Shown here piece after piece: positions 1-9,527 of a stretch of 64,000 nt of DNA; position 1 is the first letter of the stretch; every line of letters begins with the position of its first letter. The stretch lies in the NCBI RefSeq assembly GCF_018449575.1, contig NZ_JAAVUT010000022.1, forward strand, positions 1 to 64,000, given 5' to 3'. The translations under genes were made by a program, and so were the position numbers. The notes beneath the pieces are model-generated. The model did no database searches and was not told the origin of the DNA. It saw only the letters and a program-made list of their open reading frames with translations. The stretch comes from Sodalis sp. dw_96. GTDB taxonomy: Bacteria > Pseudomonadota > Gammaproteobacteria > Enterobacterales > Enterobacteriaceae.

Positions 1-110
1 GTTTCACCCCTGGTGTTGGCGGGTCTACCGTGCCATGAGGCGCTCCGTCGGGCGGAAAACCACGCCCGATTCGACCTCATTGGCACGGTCTCCCTTTAAC
101 AGGCTCGGTT
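1..110 (-). repeat. Dispersed two-hairpin repeat, copy A (single, cut by the window edge)
   Basis: Read on the minus strand, this stretch matches the repeat units at 25.67-26.01 kb and 53.56-54.02 kb. It shares the blocks AACCGAGCCTGTTAAAGGGAG, GACCGTGC, TCGAATCGGGCGTGG and CGCCCGACGGAGCGCC in the same order. It holds the same CGGGCG...CGCCCG hairpin. It may continue beyond base 1. Confidence 0.8.
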
Positions 111-347
111 CAAGCTTCGGTGCTGGCGGTCTGCGTCGCCATCGGCGCTAAAATGTGCCCCGCATTATTTACCCTCGACGGTGTCAGGCTTATTATCACC
201 AGAATTGACCGAACGGCTTGTCAAAAAAAATTGATGTATATCAACTCGAATGGCTTTGAAACGGATCTATTATTTGTCATACAAAAGTGTTTAGAAAAAG
301 ATAATCTTCCAACAAAAATAAATATTGGCAAGGTAGGGGTAATTAAG

Positions 348-1742
348 ATGGAAAGTTTAAGTGTAAAGCTAAATCATTTCATCGTTAGTTCCATGTCTCC
401 GGTAATATCCGCACTGATCAATAATACCGACGAGAACAGCTTTGAAAAGATATTTAGCCTCGGGGCGAAATTCGCCAAAGACAGTAAAGAGGATTTGCTT
501 AAATTGGCGCAGTTGGCTCATGATAAGGATCCCATGTTATCCGGATGGATTCGGGCACTGCGTGGGCTGAATAAAACCGCCCGTGAAAAATTAGTCAAAA
601 ATTTAATATTCAACCACCTTATCTATGGTGAAACCATTCGGGACATTAAGGGAAAAGAATTTTCCACCCATATCCCTTTTCTGGTGCTGATTTCTCCCAC
701 TTATGCCTGTAATTTGCGCTGTAAGGGGTGTTATTCGGCATTATACGGTGACCGTTATCATTTCGAAGAAGACGAAATGATAAATATTTTGCAGCAGTTT
801 TATGACCTTGGCGTACGCTTCTTCACCTTTACCGGCGGAGAACCTTTTGTCTATCCCGCCATAATGCGCATCTTTGAAAAATTCAATGATTGCTACTTCA
901 TGGTGTATACCAACGGCACGTTGCTGACGGAATCCCGGGTTAAGCGCCTCGCTAAATTGGGTAATGTGGCTATCACTATTTCTATCGAAGGATGGGAAGA
1001 CATGACTGACTGGCGGCGGGGCGAGGGGGTATTTAAAAAAATCGTCACCGCTTATCACCGATTACGCGAGGCGGGCATTCTTTGCGGCGCGTCCATGATG
1101 GCGACCCGTAAGAATCACGAACAGCTGATGAATGATGACTATTGGCAATTCATCCAGGATCTCGGCGTGGAATATATCTGGGTGTTCCAATATATGCCCA
1201 TAGGCCGCGATGCTACCTTCGATTTGGTTCCCACGCCGGCGCAGCGTTATGCGCGTTTTCATAAAATCGAACAGCTCCGTCTCTCCGGTCGGTTCGCGTT
1301 TATCGCCGATTTCTGGAATCACGGCTTTTTGGTTAACGGCTGTATGTCAGGGGGGGCGAACTATTTGCATATTAATGCCAAAGGCGGCGTCGAGCCTTGC
1401 GTATTCCAACAATATGCGGTGGATAACATCCGGGATAAAAATGTTATCGAGGTGCTTAAATCGCCCTTCTTTGAAGGGTTCAAACAGCAGATTCCCTTTA
1501 ATAAAAATCTGATGCAGCCGTGTCCGATAATTGATAACCCTGCCAAATTCAGAGAACATATTCTGAAATATAAAGCCACTCCTCAGCACGAAGGCAGCGA
1601 CAGTTATTTTAAATTCAGCCATGAATTGGATAACCTGGCTGAAGAATGGAAAAAATATGCGATAAAAATCTGGGATGACGAAGGCTACGGAGACCATTAT
1701 AAGGCTGAGATGGATCTTTATAAGCAGCCGGTCTCTAAATAA
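348..1742 (+). CDS. Radical SAM protein with SPASM/twitch-like C-terminal region
   Basis: The 464-residue product carries the radical SAM [4Fe-4S] motif CNLRCKGC at residues 121-128, in the standard C-x3-C-x2-C spacing, and a GGEP motif at 163-166 used in SAM binding. Further cysteines in the C-terminal third (near GCMSGG, EPC and QPCP) suggest an auxiliary iron-sulfur site of the SPASM or twitch type. The N-terminal 110 residues form a helical region unlike the core. The reading frame is open back to base 120, but I chose the ATG at 348 because GGTAGGGGT lies just upstream and the earlier part overlaps a repeat. No precursor peptide or partner enzyme lies next to it, so substrate and pathway are unknown. 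Family assignment is firm; function is not. Confidence 0.85.
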   Translation: MESLSVKLNHFIVSSMSPVISALINNTDENSFEKIFSLGAKFAKDSKEDLLKLAQLAHDKDPMLSGWIRALRGLNKTAREKLVKNLIFNHLIYGETIRDIKGKEFSTHIPFLVLISPTYACNLRCKGCYSALYGDRYHFEEDEMINILQQFYDLGVRFFTFTGGEPFVYPAIMRIFEKFNDCYFMVYTNGTLLTESRVKRLAKLGNVAITISIEGWEDMTDWRRGEGVFKKIVTAYHRLREAGILCGASMMATRKNHEQLMNDDYWQFIQDLGVEYIWVFQYMPIGRDATFDLVPTPAQRYARFHKIEQLRLSGRFAFIADFWNHGFLVNGCMSGGANYLHINAKGGVEPCVFQQYAVDNIRDKNVIEVLKSPFFEGFKQQIPFNKNLMQPCPIIDNPAKFREHILKYKATPQHEGSDSYFKFSHELDNLAEEWKKYAIKIWDDEGYGDHYKAEMDLYKQPVSK

Positions 1743-1842
1743 GATTGATACCCCCCGAGCGGGCAGTATGTTATGCCTGCCCGGTCGTTGAGGTCTTTCA
1801 CCCTTCGGCGCAATCTTTCTCAAAAAAGACTACGCTTTTAAC

Positions 1843-1895
1843 CGTTCCCGCGAGAGTGCTTATAACGGATAAGCACTCTCGTGGGAACGTTTATT
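1843..1895. terminator. Long hairpin between convergent genes, probable bidirectional terminator
   Basis: The arms at 1843-1862 and 1870-1889 are complementary over 20 bp with one G-T mismatch and enclose a 7-nt loop. A TTTATT tract follows on the plus strand. It lies between the radical SAM gene and the convergent LysR gene. The stem is longer than a typical terminator, so a palindromic intergenic repeat is an alternative. Confidence 0.6.
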
Positions 1896-1905
1896 AAAAT
1901 TCAGG

Positions 1906-2829
1906 TTATGTTGACGTCCGGCTCAAATAGGCTTGCTGTAGCTCCAGGCAGGCTGTTTTGATGCGATCGTAGAGTTGTTGTACCGCCGGTGACAGCTGGC
2001 GGCGATGGGGACAAACCAGACTCAAGGGCAGCGATTCCCCCCGGTATGCCGGTAGCAGCATTTCAAGATTACCCTTAAGCACGTCCTGGCTCACATCCAG
2101 CCATGATTTATAGGCGATGCCCTCGCCGGCAATCGCCAACCGGCGTATGACTTCGGCGTCATCGCTGATAACCGTGCCGCCCACCTGCACCATCTGCTTT
2201 TCTCCTTCCCGGAATAACAGCCATTTATCATATACCCGTCCGCGCAGTACGAAGGTCAGGCAGTTGTGCCGGGTCAATTCGTCCAAATCGCCGGGTCGCC
2301 CGTGCCGGCGCAGATAGTCGGGTGACGCCACCAGTACCCGGTGATTACCCTGGGCCAGCGGCAGCGCAATATAACTGGCGTCGTCGAAAACGCCGTAGCG
2401 AAAAGCCACGTCCACCGGATCCTTGAAGACATCCGCTATCTGATCGGAAAAATAAAGCCGTACGTTCAGCCGCGGATGGTCGCGGTGAAAAGCGTTAATC
2501 CAGGGTAAAAGCACATTGCGGCCCAAATCGGAAGGGGCGGCAATCTGCAGCATGCCATACAGTCCGGCGGGATCCTGGCGCAATGATTCCTGACCTTCCC
2601 GCAGGGTTTGCAGTACGTCGGTAGCATAGGGCAGGTACTGTTCTCCTTCGGAGGTCAATCGCAGACTGCGCGTCGAGCGGGCAAACAGACGGATATTCAG
2701 TTCTCGTTCCAGGCGTTTTATCGCCGCGCTGACTTGAGCCGGCAATAAATCCACCTCACGGGCCGCATTGGAAAAACTGCCCAAGGCAGCGGAACGGACA
2801 AACAACGCCAGGTCATCAAACCTGATCAT
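1906..2829 (-). CDS. LysR-family transcriptional regulator
   Basis: The 307-residue product has the standard LysR layout: an N-terminal winged helix-turn-helix (about residues 3-62, with FSNAAREVDLLPAQVSAAI as the recognition region) and a C-terminal periplasmic-binding-like effector domain. It is transcribed divergently from the MFS transporter that starts at 3154. This is the usual arrangement for a LysR protein that controls its neighbour, so it probably regulates that transporter. The inducer is not predictable from sequence. Family assignment is firm; the target is inferred from position only. Confidence 0.9.
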   Translation of the reverse strand: MIRFDDLALFVRSAALGSFSNAAREVDLLPAQVSAAIKRLERELNIRLFARSTRSLRLTSEGEQYLPYATDVLQTLREGQESLRQDPAGLYGMLQIAAPSDLGRNVLLPWINAFHRDHPRLNVRLYFSDQIADVFKDPVDVAFRYGVFDDASYIALPLAQGNHRVLVASPDYLRRHGRPGDLDELTRHNCLTFVLRGRVYDKWLLFREGEKQMVQVGGTVISDDAEVIRRLAIAGEGIAYKSWLDVSQDVLKGNLEMLLPAYRGESLPLSLVCPHRRQLSPAVQQLYDRIKTACLELQQAYLSRTST

Positions 2830-3153
2830 AAAAATTTTCCACCCATAGCTGATGCATTTCTATCGCGGGTATCCGGGACGGACCGCGCTCCGGCTTAATC
2901 GTAACGCGCCCAGGCGGATTGACAAAGCGCCGCAGGTTGTTACCAATATTTACACTTAGTTATTAAAGGTAACAAATCCATCTTAATTGCATGGGTATTA
3001 CGTGCTATAAACAAATAGTTAACATTTATAAAACAGTTGTTTTGAGCTTGAAAACCTTCGGGTGACAGGGAGATATCCCCGGCAGCTTACCTGACCATAG
3101 CTTATTTTTTCTGCGCCGCGTTCCGCGGCCACCTTAAAGATAGGACGATCACT
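2830..3153. promoter_or_regulatory. Divergent promoter region between LysR and MFS genes, with an inverted repeat
   Basis: This 324-bp gap separates divergent start codons. It contains TTGTTACC (2937-2944) and its exact inverse GGTAACAA (2968-2975), 23 nt apart, in an AT-rich stretch. A dyad in this position fits a LysR binding region, although the spacing is wider than a classic T-N11-A box. No other gene is visible. Confidence 0.4.
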
Positions 3154-4377
3154 ATGTTCAATTGGACCTCAGTACAGCGCAATGTGGCGACGGCTTGCTT
3201 TGCCTGTTGGATGCTGGATGCGTTTGACTTCTTTATTCTGGTGTTTGTATTAAGCGATCTGGCCAGCTGGTTTCATACCGATATCGCCAGTGTATCCATT
3301 TCTATTATGCTGACTCTGGCTGTGCGTCCCGTGGGGGCGCTGCTTTTTGGCCGTCTGGCGGAGAAATTCGGCCGGCGTCCGATACTGATGGTCAATGTAT
3401 TAATGTTCTCGCTGTTTGAATTACTCTCCGCCTGGTCGCCGACGCTGGCGGCGTTTATTATCTTCCGGCTGCTGTATGGCGTGGCGATGGGCGGTGTCTG
3501 GGGAGTGGCATCGTCCTTGGCGATGGAAACCATTCCGGATCGCTCCCGCGGCTTGATGTCGGGAATATTCCAGGCCGGTTATCCCGGCGGTTATTTACTG
3601 GCGTCGATTATTTTCGGTCTGTTCTTTACCAGCGTAGGCTGGCGCGGCATGTTCCTTATCGGCGCGCTGCCGATACTTCTCCTGCCCTATATCTATTTCA
3701 AGGTTCCGGAATCGCCGGTGTGGCTGGCGGCACGTCAGCGCAAAGAGAGCGTGGCGCTGTTGCCCATCATCCGCACCCATTGGCGGTTATGCATTTATAT
3801 GGTGATACTGATGGCTTGCTTTAACTTTTTCAGCCACGGTACACAAGACTTATACCCCACCTTTCTGAAAGTGCAGCATGGTTTTGCGCCCCATGTCGTC
3901 AGTATTATCGCTATTTGCTACAACATTGCCGCCATGCTGGGAGGGATTGTTTTCGGCTCCTTCTCGGAAAAAATCGGCCGCAAAAAGGCGATGATCATCG
4001 CCGCGCTGCTGACGCTGCCGGTATTGCCGCTGTGGGCATTTTCCAACGGCACGGTGCTGATTGGCGTCGGCGGGTTTCTCATGCAGTTCATGGTTCAGGG
4101 TGCCTGGGGTGTGGTGCCCACCTATCTGACGGAACTGGTGCCGGCAAATTCCCGGGCGGTGCTGCCGGGGTTTGTTTATCAACTGGGGAATTTGATTGCG
4201 TCGGTAAATGCCACCCTGCAAGCCCGCATCGCCGAGGCGCACGGCAATAATTACGGGCTGGCAATGGCCCTTGTGGCCGGCACCGTGGCGATACTTATCT
4301 GTGTATTGGTCTCCTTCGGACGCGAAACCCAAGGCATCAAGATCTCGGGGGCGGTGTCCGCCGAGGGCAGCGAATAA
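3154..4377 (+). CDS. MFS transporter, sialate/lactate:H+ symporter-like
   Basis: The 407-residue protein has 12 predicted membrane segments. The conserved MFS loop GRLAEKFGRRP lies between segments 2 and 3, and a second copy, GSFSEKIGRKK, follows the central loop. The N-terminal signature (LDAFDFFILVFVLSD) and overall pattern match the sialate:H+ symporter group, which takes up small carboxylates such as lactate or sialic acid by proton symport in the inner membrane. No sialic acid or other catabolic genes are adjacent, so the substrate is open. The divergent LysR gene upstream is its probable regulator. AGGACGATCACT before the ATG supports the start. Confidence 0.85.
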   Translation: MFNWTSVQRNVATACFACWMLDAFDFFILVFVLSDLASWFHTDIASVSISIMLTLAVRPVGALLFGRLAEKFGRRPILMVNVLMFSLFELLSAWSPTLAAFIIFRLLYGVAMGGVWGVASSLAMETIPDRSRGLMSGIFQAGYPGGYLLASIIFGLFFTSVGWRGMFLIGALPILLLPYIYFKVPESPVWLAARQRKESVALLPIIRTHWRLCIYMVILMACFNFFSHGTQDLYPTFLKVQHGFAPHVVSIIAICYNIAAMLGGIVFGSFSEKIGRKKAMIIAALLTLPVLPLWAFSNGTVLIGVGGFLMQFMVQGAWGVVPTYLTELVPANSRAVLPGFVYQLGNLIASVNATLQARIAEAHGNNYGLAMALVAGTVAILICVLVSFGRETQGIKISGAVSAEGSE

Positions 4378-4730
4378 ACCAGGCTCCTCAGGGGATAATC
4401 AAGGGAATTTCCCCTGAGCGGCGATAGACGGAGGCTTTTCCCCTTATCCACCCTCCGCTGTGCCAGACATCCCCGCCCAGAATACCGAGGCTATGATTTT
4501 ACCCTTAACGGTAGAGGCTTGTTTTCCGGTTAAAAACATTTTTCCTGTCCATGGGCCACTGCACGGGCGGGTAAATTTTCTTCAGGATCAATCATAATGC
4601 GTTACATGTTTAATTAACGGTTATTATAAAAATACTTGATCGCCTGAGGGATTGCGTCTATCATTTAATTATCGAACGTTAAGATATTGACGTCCCGTTC
4701 AAAACTGATTAACTAGAGAGAACAGACATT
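4378..4730. other. Intergenic region with possible terminator and promoter for the DUF1471 gene
   Basis: This gap contains CTCAGGGG (4387-4394) and CCCCTGAG (4411-4418), a weak candidate terminator for the MFS gene although no U-tract follows. An AT-rich promoter-like stretch lies at about 4600-4700 ahead of the small gene at 4731. I see no coding sequence. Confidence 0.4.
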
Positions 4731-4988
4731 ATGAAAAACCTGAAATTAGCTATCGCAGCCATCGCCCTGAGCACTTTGTCATTTGCCAGTTTAGCTGCCC
4801 AGGAAGTCAATTCGCAACCCGCCAATGAACAATCCGTAGGGATGGTTTCCGCCACCACCACCGGATCTCTGAACGATCTTCAGACCGAATTGGCCGCCAA
4901 GGCGCAGGCTGCTGATGCCTCGTCCTACCGCATTGTGGCGGCCGGCGGCAACAATACGCTGCGTGGTAGTGCGGAACTGTATAAATAA
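4731..4988 (+). CDS. YhcN/BhsA-type (DUF1471) small periplasmic protein
   Basis: The 85-residue product begins with a clear Sec signal peptide (KNLKLAIAAIALSTLSFASLA, cleavage near residue 22). A short mature domain follows, with SVGMVSATTTGSLNDLQ and the C-terminal YRIVAAGGNN(T)LRGSAELYK. This is the pattern of the DUF1471 family (BhsA, YhcN, YdgH, YbiJ), in which several members are induced by stress and affect the envelope or biofilm. GAGAGAAC lies upstream of the ATG. It is monocistronic and is followed by a strong terminator. The family call is firm; which paralogue it is cannot be said. Confidence 0.88.
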   Translation: MKNLKLAIAAIALSTLSFASLAAQEVNSQPANEQSVGMVSATTTGSLNDLQTELAAKAQAADASSYRIVAAGGNNTLRGSAELYK

Positions 4989-5075
4989 TACGATTGTGGG
5001 CGCTAGATGTCATCCTTGGTAGCCCAAACCCCTGAGCAAGGGTTCAAGGAGTCTTGACATACTGGCGTTCATAAA

Positions 5076-5108
5076 CAAAAAGGCGGCCCAGAAGGGTCGC
5101 CTTTTTTG
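5076..5108. terminator. Rho-independent terminator, usable in both directions
   Basis: AAAGGCGGCCC and GGGTCGCCTTT form a GC-rich stem around AGAA, flanked by an A-tract on the left and TTTTTT on the right. It lies between the DUF1471 gene and the convergent porin gene and can serve both. Confidence 0.85.
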
Positions 5109-5174
5109 TATCCGCTATTCATAGTCAACTGAGGGGCAAGGGTGAAAATTCCTCAGCCAGCGATGATAACGCTA

Positions 5175-6254
5175 TTAGAACTGGTAGTTCAAACCAACAC
5201 CCACTTGGTTGTGGTAAGCGATGCCCAGCTTATTGTCGCTGTCGATACGGTTGATTTTGTAATCCACATAGGCGTTCATGTTTTTATTGAAGTAATAGGT
5301 GCTGGATACGATATAGTATTTCACCAAATCCGCATCACCCACGCCTTCAACATCCTTGGCCTTAGACTGGAAGTAACCCACCAACGGTTTCAACCCGAAA
5401 TCAAACAGATAAGACGCGACGACTTCGTAGTCCTGGGTTTTATTGGCGAACCCGTTAGATGAAATCGGCGTCATATTTTGGGTTTCGCCATACAAGCCGG
5501 CGACATATACGCCCTGATGATCATATTTCACACCGGCCGACCACATTTCAGCCCGGTCGCCGCTACCGTATTTCAGGGTGGTGACCTGTTGATTGTTGGT
5601 ACGATCGGAGTTGGTATAAGTACCCAAAATCGATATATCAATAGGTGTGGTATATGATACAGAGAAACCATAACCGTCGCCGTTAGACTGTTTCTCGCCA
5701 CGGGCGTTGGCGGTGCTTTCGTCATTGGCGCCCTGGTACTGCGCGCCGATATTTAATCCGTCAACCAAACCGAAGAAACCGTTATTACGATAAGTCGCCA
5801 CGCCAGAGGCACGACCGTTCATATAGTTGTCGGCGAAGCTATAGGTCAGGTCATCGAATATTGGCGCGACGTCGGTGATGGACGCTACATCGTATGCGAT
5901 ACCCCAGTTACGGCCATAATCGAAAGAACCCCATTTGCTGAATTTCAAGCCGGCAAAACCAAGACGGGTCTTGTTACCGGTCTGAGCGTCCGAGCCGCCT
6001 TCACTATTGTTATTCTGGAAGTTGTATTCCCATTGGCCGTAACCGGTAAGTTCATCGTTAATCTTGGTTTGACCTTTGAAACCAAAACGCAGGAAGCTGT
6101 TATCACCATCAATTGAGGTGGTTTTACTAAAGTAATGTCGTGCGCGCAAGCTGCCGTATAAGTCCAGCTTATTGCCGTCGGCGTCGTATACCACCGCGGC
6201 ATGAACAGCTGGTGCTAACAATGTAGCTAAAACGGCTAATGCTATCTTCTTCAT
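5175..6254 (-). CDS. General outer-membrane porin, OmpC/OmpF family
   Basis: The 359-residue product has a 19-residue signal peptide ending AVHA, then the mature start AVVYDADGNKLDLYG, which parallels enterobacterial OmpC/OmpF. It ends in the expected C-terminal phenylalanine (GVGLNYQF) recognised by the Bam complex. The pattern predicts a 16-strand trimeric porin. The usual loop-3 constriction motif PEFGGD is replaced by PIFDDL, so pore selectivity may differ. The ATG at 6254 is preferred over the GTG one codon earlier because AAGGA sits 7 nt before the ATG. A 5' region of more than 1 kb with no gene precedes it, consistent with complex regulation; I did not identify OmpR boxes with confidence. 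Confidence 0.92.
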   Translation of the reverse strand: MKKIALAVLATLLAPAVHAAVVYDADGNKLDLYGSLRARHYFSKTTSIDGDNSFLRFGFKGQTKINDELTGYGQWEYNFQNNNSEGGSDAQTGNKTRLGFAGLKFSKWGSFDYGRNWGIAYDVASITDVAPIFDDLTYSFADNYMNGRASGVATYRNNGFFGLVDGLNIGAQYQGANDESTANARGEKQSNGDGYGFSVSYTTPIDISILGTYTNSDRTNNQQVTTLKYGSGDRAEMWSAGVKYDHQGVYVAGLYGETQNMTPISSNGFANKTQDYEVVASYLFDFGLKPLVGYFQSKAKDVEGVGDADLVKYYIVSSTYYFNKNMNAYVDYKINRIDSDNKLGIAYHNQVGVGLNYQF

Positions 6255-7710
6255 CACTATTTCCTTACCAAATACTTTCGTGTTTAAGTAAAGGACTCAC
6301 CCTTTTGATGGCTGATGTCCGGGGCTAACCAAATGTTGTGTGTTTGATAAAAGCTCAAATGTCACGGGATCGTCCCTAGAGAAATTATCCTGTCGTTTAA
6401 TTTCGGAGGATAGTATCAGCTAAGGCACCCTGTTGATTGTGAACTTTTCATTAAATTAGAAGTCTCATATGCCTGTGTTACGGTCTCCCTACCTGGGTAA
6501 AAACCCGACTATTTACCTTAAATGCCTTTTTACGACACCCCGGAACTCAATATCGGGCCATTTACCGGATCACAATAATTTAATGTCAATGACCATCTGG
6601 TTAAGTTTTTATGATTTCTTTCAGTCCCAAGGCATACCGTATTTTCGGCAAGCGAAAAACCGACCGTTAAACCCGTTACGGCAACCCGAAACTACGCACG
6701 TTATGCACCCGGCGCGCCTCATGAAAGTCACCCTACGCCTTGAAACCGGTAACCCGACGCCGTGAAATTCTGTGGAAATCATCGGGTGCTACGATAACTT
6801 GTCATACAGATTTAAAAGTTGAGAGCCATCACAAAACCCTATTTTATTACAGGATATTCATTCTATGTCCAGTAGTTTCAATTTGGCGTATTTTTGTGCT
6901 TCCCGGCGATAATTTGTGTTGATAATTTAGTGCAAATGCTGGATTTGTTAAAAAATAAGTTATTTATCTCATCCAAAAATCGGTGGAAACAGAATTGGTA
7001 TAACATATATTAACATTTTGGAAACATTCCAATGATGTTTTATCTTTTGGCGACGTCGATATGCATGGAATTTTGTCGCAATTGATTTGTCCAAACTATC
7101 CGCTACGTATTCCACACAGAGTTTTTTACTTTTAGCAGTCTGCGGTAACCTTCAGAAATGTGATTAAGCTCAAATTTTATCTGCATGGTGGTTTCCACAA
7201 GACAAATGTGTATGACATCTGTGCACAACAATTTTTATGCCATTGCACTATCAGACCCGAAAGGGATTGGCTCGAAAGCGGGCCCTAAGGTTCCCATTCC
7301 GATGCAATGCCCTCCCTCTAGCACCGACAACATTTTCCGCATAATAATAAATTGGGTCGTATTTTGAACGATAGAATACCCGCATAACATTGTGAAAAAT
7401 GTCATGTCCTGATTTATCCGTCTCTATGCGGCTGTTATTGCCGGGGCCATTTTTCGCGCCAATGGGACTTTGCCTCATCAATTGCTTAAGTTCAAATACT
7501 TTTTTTTGCTATAAAATGTCATAAATAAATATGCTAAAGTATTTTGGCCCTTTAGGCTTCAGCGAACCGTCCACTCTTTTTAGGACACTTGCCCACTTTT
7601 CGGCGAAATTATATACATATTACCTTGCATTGTTTAAATGAAATTAATCACTTAATCCATTAAGCTTTTGGTTTAATTACTTCCGAAACTCCGGGATGCC
7701 GGGCAACTGA
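6255..7710. other. Gene-poor AT-rich region upstream of the porin
   Basis: About 1.45 kb with no reading frame that has a ribosome-binding site, family signature or sensible composition. The few short open frames (60-98 codons) look random. The right part must carry the porin promoter, and the left end may contain the 3' end of the choW-like transcript. I do not recognise an sRNA, although the interval could hold one. Confidence 0.5.
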
Positions 7711-8550
7711 TTAAGTCCGGGGAGGGTTAGGGCGAATAATCAAGCTGGCGGAAAGCCGGTCGAGTATCATGGCCAGCAAGACCACCACGATACCGCTTTG
7801 CAATCCCTGGCCGATATCCAATTGTTGAATGCTGGCCAATACGTCATTGCCCAACCCGCCGGCACCCACCATGGAGGCGATAATGACCATCGACATGGCC
7901 ATCATGATGGTTTGATTAACGCCGGCCATAATAGAGGGCAGAGCGTTCGGCAATTGTACTTTCCATAATAATTGCCGTCGGGTACAGCCAAATGCCAAAC
8001 CGGCTTCAATCAGGCTTTTTTCCACCTGGCGAATACCCAGATCGGTTAACCGCACCACCGGCGGCATGGCAAATAATACGGTGGCGAAAATACCCGGCGG
8101 ACGACCTAAGCCAAATAAAATCACCGCCGGAATCAGATAGACAAATGCGGGCATGGTTTGCATAAAATCCAGCATGGGGCGGACAATTGTACCGGCCCGT
8201 TGACGGCGGGCGATCATGATTCCCAAGGGAATGCCCGCCAGCAGGCTGAACAGGGTGGAGGCCAAGGTGAGGGCCAGGGTCACCGTGGCGTGTTCGCCAT
8301 AACCGCTGTAGATAATATAAAGGATCGCCGCGGTGGTGAATAATGCAAAACCCACGCCGATGCGCCATAGACTCAGGCCCACGGCGATAACCATCAGGCC
8401 CCAGGGTGAAAGCCAGCCCAGGCCCTGTTCCAGTCGGCCGGCGACGCCATCGATGATGCGGGAAACGGCATCAAAAAACGGGCCGCCGTGGGAGAGCAGG
8501 TAGCGGATGCCGCTGTCGATTTCGGCACTGAAATCAAAGGGTCTGGTCAT
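7711..8550 (-). CDS. ABC transporter permease, ProW/ChoW type (choline/betaine)
   Basis: The 279-residue inner-membrane protein has the binding-protein-dependent transport permease fold, with about six membrane segments. The EAA-type loop (EAGLAFGCTRRQLLWKVQLPNALPSIMAG) contacts the ATPase. The best relatives are permeases of the glycine betaine/choline importers. The ATG at 8550 has GGGAGG upstream and overlaps the 3' end of the ATPase gene by 17 nt, indicating translational coupling; a longer in-frame start at 8664 lies inside that gene and is unlikely. With the ATPase upstream and ChoX-like protein (12136-13080), it should form a choline importer feeding choline from BetC. Confidence 0.88.
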   Translation of the reverse strand: MTRPFDFSAEIDSGIRYLLSHGGPFFDAVSRIIDGVAGRLEQGLGWLSPWGLMVIAVGLSLWRIGVGFALFTTAAILYIIYSGYGEHATVTLALTLASTLFSLLAGIPLGIMIARRQRAGTIVRPMLDFMQTMPAFVYLIPAVILFGLGRPPGIFATVLFAMPPVVRLTDLGIRQVEKSLIEAGLAFGCTRRQLLWKVQLPNALPSIMAGVNQTIMMAMSMVIIASMVGAGGLGNDVLASIQQLDIGQGLQSGIVVVLLAMILDRLSASLIIRPNPPRT

Positions 8551-9427
8551 GGGCGCCTCCCGCTGCCGGGCGGCTGAACGCACCGGCAAAATTTTCCGCC
8601 AGTACATAACGGGAGGTATCGATACCTGAGAAGAACCGGCGGACGTAGGCATTGGCCGGCGCATTGATAATCTCTTCGGCGGTGCCTACCTGAATGACTT
8701 TACCCTGTTCCATAATGGCGATACGGCTGCCGATGCGCAGGGCTTCTTCGATATCATGGGTGACGAAGATCAGCGTCCGCTGCTGCTGCGCCTGTAGATC
8801 CAGCAATAAATCCTGCATTTCCCGGCGATTAATGGGATCCAGCGCGGAAAAAGCCTCATCCATTAACAACAGCGTCGGATTCACCGCCAGGGCGCGCGCC
8901 AGGCCCACCCGCTGCTGCATGCCGCCGGACAATTGATAGGGCTGCTGCCGCGCCACCTGCGCCAATCCCACCTGTTCCAGTACCGCCATGGCCCGCTGAT
9001 GCCGCTGCCGCACATCGATGCCGGCCAGTTCAAGTCCGAAGGCGGCGTTGTCCAGTACATTCCGGGTCGGCAACAGGGCGAAGGATTGAAAGACCATACT
9101 CATGTCATGACGGCGCAGCGCAATGAGTTCAGCGTCGGTCAATGCCGATATGGCGGCGCCCTTGTAATAGACTTCTCCGGCGCTGGGGGCGATAAGCCGG
9201 TTGACCATCCTGAGCAAGGTGGATTTACCCGAACCGGATAAACCGACGATGACAAAAATTTCGCCTTGAGTTATCTGGAGGGAAATATCATTGAGCGCTA
9301 CCGACCACTTATGTTGTGCAAATAAAACCGCAGGATCCGCGCCTTGCCGCAAATGCGCCAAGGCATTTTGCGCGCCGGGACCAAATATTTTAAACAGCCC
9401 GCTTATGCTGACCAGAATGTCACTCAT
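8534..9427 (-). CDS. ABC transporter ATP-binding protein, ProV/ChoV type
   Basis: The 297-residue ATPase has Walker A GLSGSGKST at residues 62-70, the signature LSGGMQQR, Walker B LLLMDEAFSALDP and the switch histidine in FVTHDIEEAL. The roughly 55-residue N-terminal extension before Walker A is typical of glycine betaine/choline ATPases. The ORF stops short of the tandem CBS domains that E. coli ProV uses for osmosensing, which fits a ChoV-type catabolic importer. It is followed directly by its permease gene. The divergent LysR/betC pair upstream suggests induction by choline sulfate or choline. Confidence 0.88.
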   Translation of the reverse strand: MSDILVSISGLFKIFGPGAQNALAHLRQGADPAVLFAQHKWSVALNDISLQITQGEIFVIVGLSGSGKSTLLRMVNRLIAPSAGEVYYKGAAISALTDAELIALRRHDMSMVFQSFALLPTRNVLDNAAFGLELAGIDVRQRHQRAMAVLEQVGLAQVARQQPYQLSGGMQQRVGLARALAVNPTLLLMDEAFSALDPINRREMQDLLLDLQAQQQRTLIFVTHDIEEALRIGSRIAIMEQGKVIQVGTAEEIINAPANAYVRRFFSGIDTSRYVLAENFAGAFSRPAAGGAHDQTL

Positions 9428-9527
9428 ATATTGTTTTTGAAGAGCATTAATAGTGCCATCGGCACAGGCTATAAGAAAATGTGTATCGTCCTATACATTT
9501 TTATCATATGAGTTATAACTAAAAAGT

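Noticed and set aside
120-347. N-terminal extension of the radical SAM protein
   Set aside because: No ribosome-binding site at 120, atypical composition, and the 348 start has a good site and a family-like beginning.
6469-7481. Short open frames of 60-98 codons upstream of the porin
   Set aside because: They lack start signals, family resemblance and consistent codon use, and look random in AT-rich DNA.
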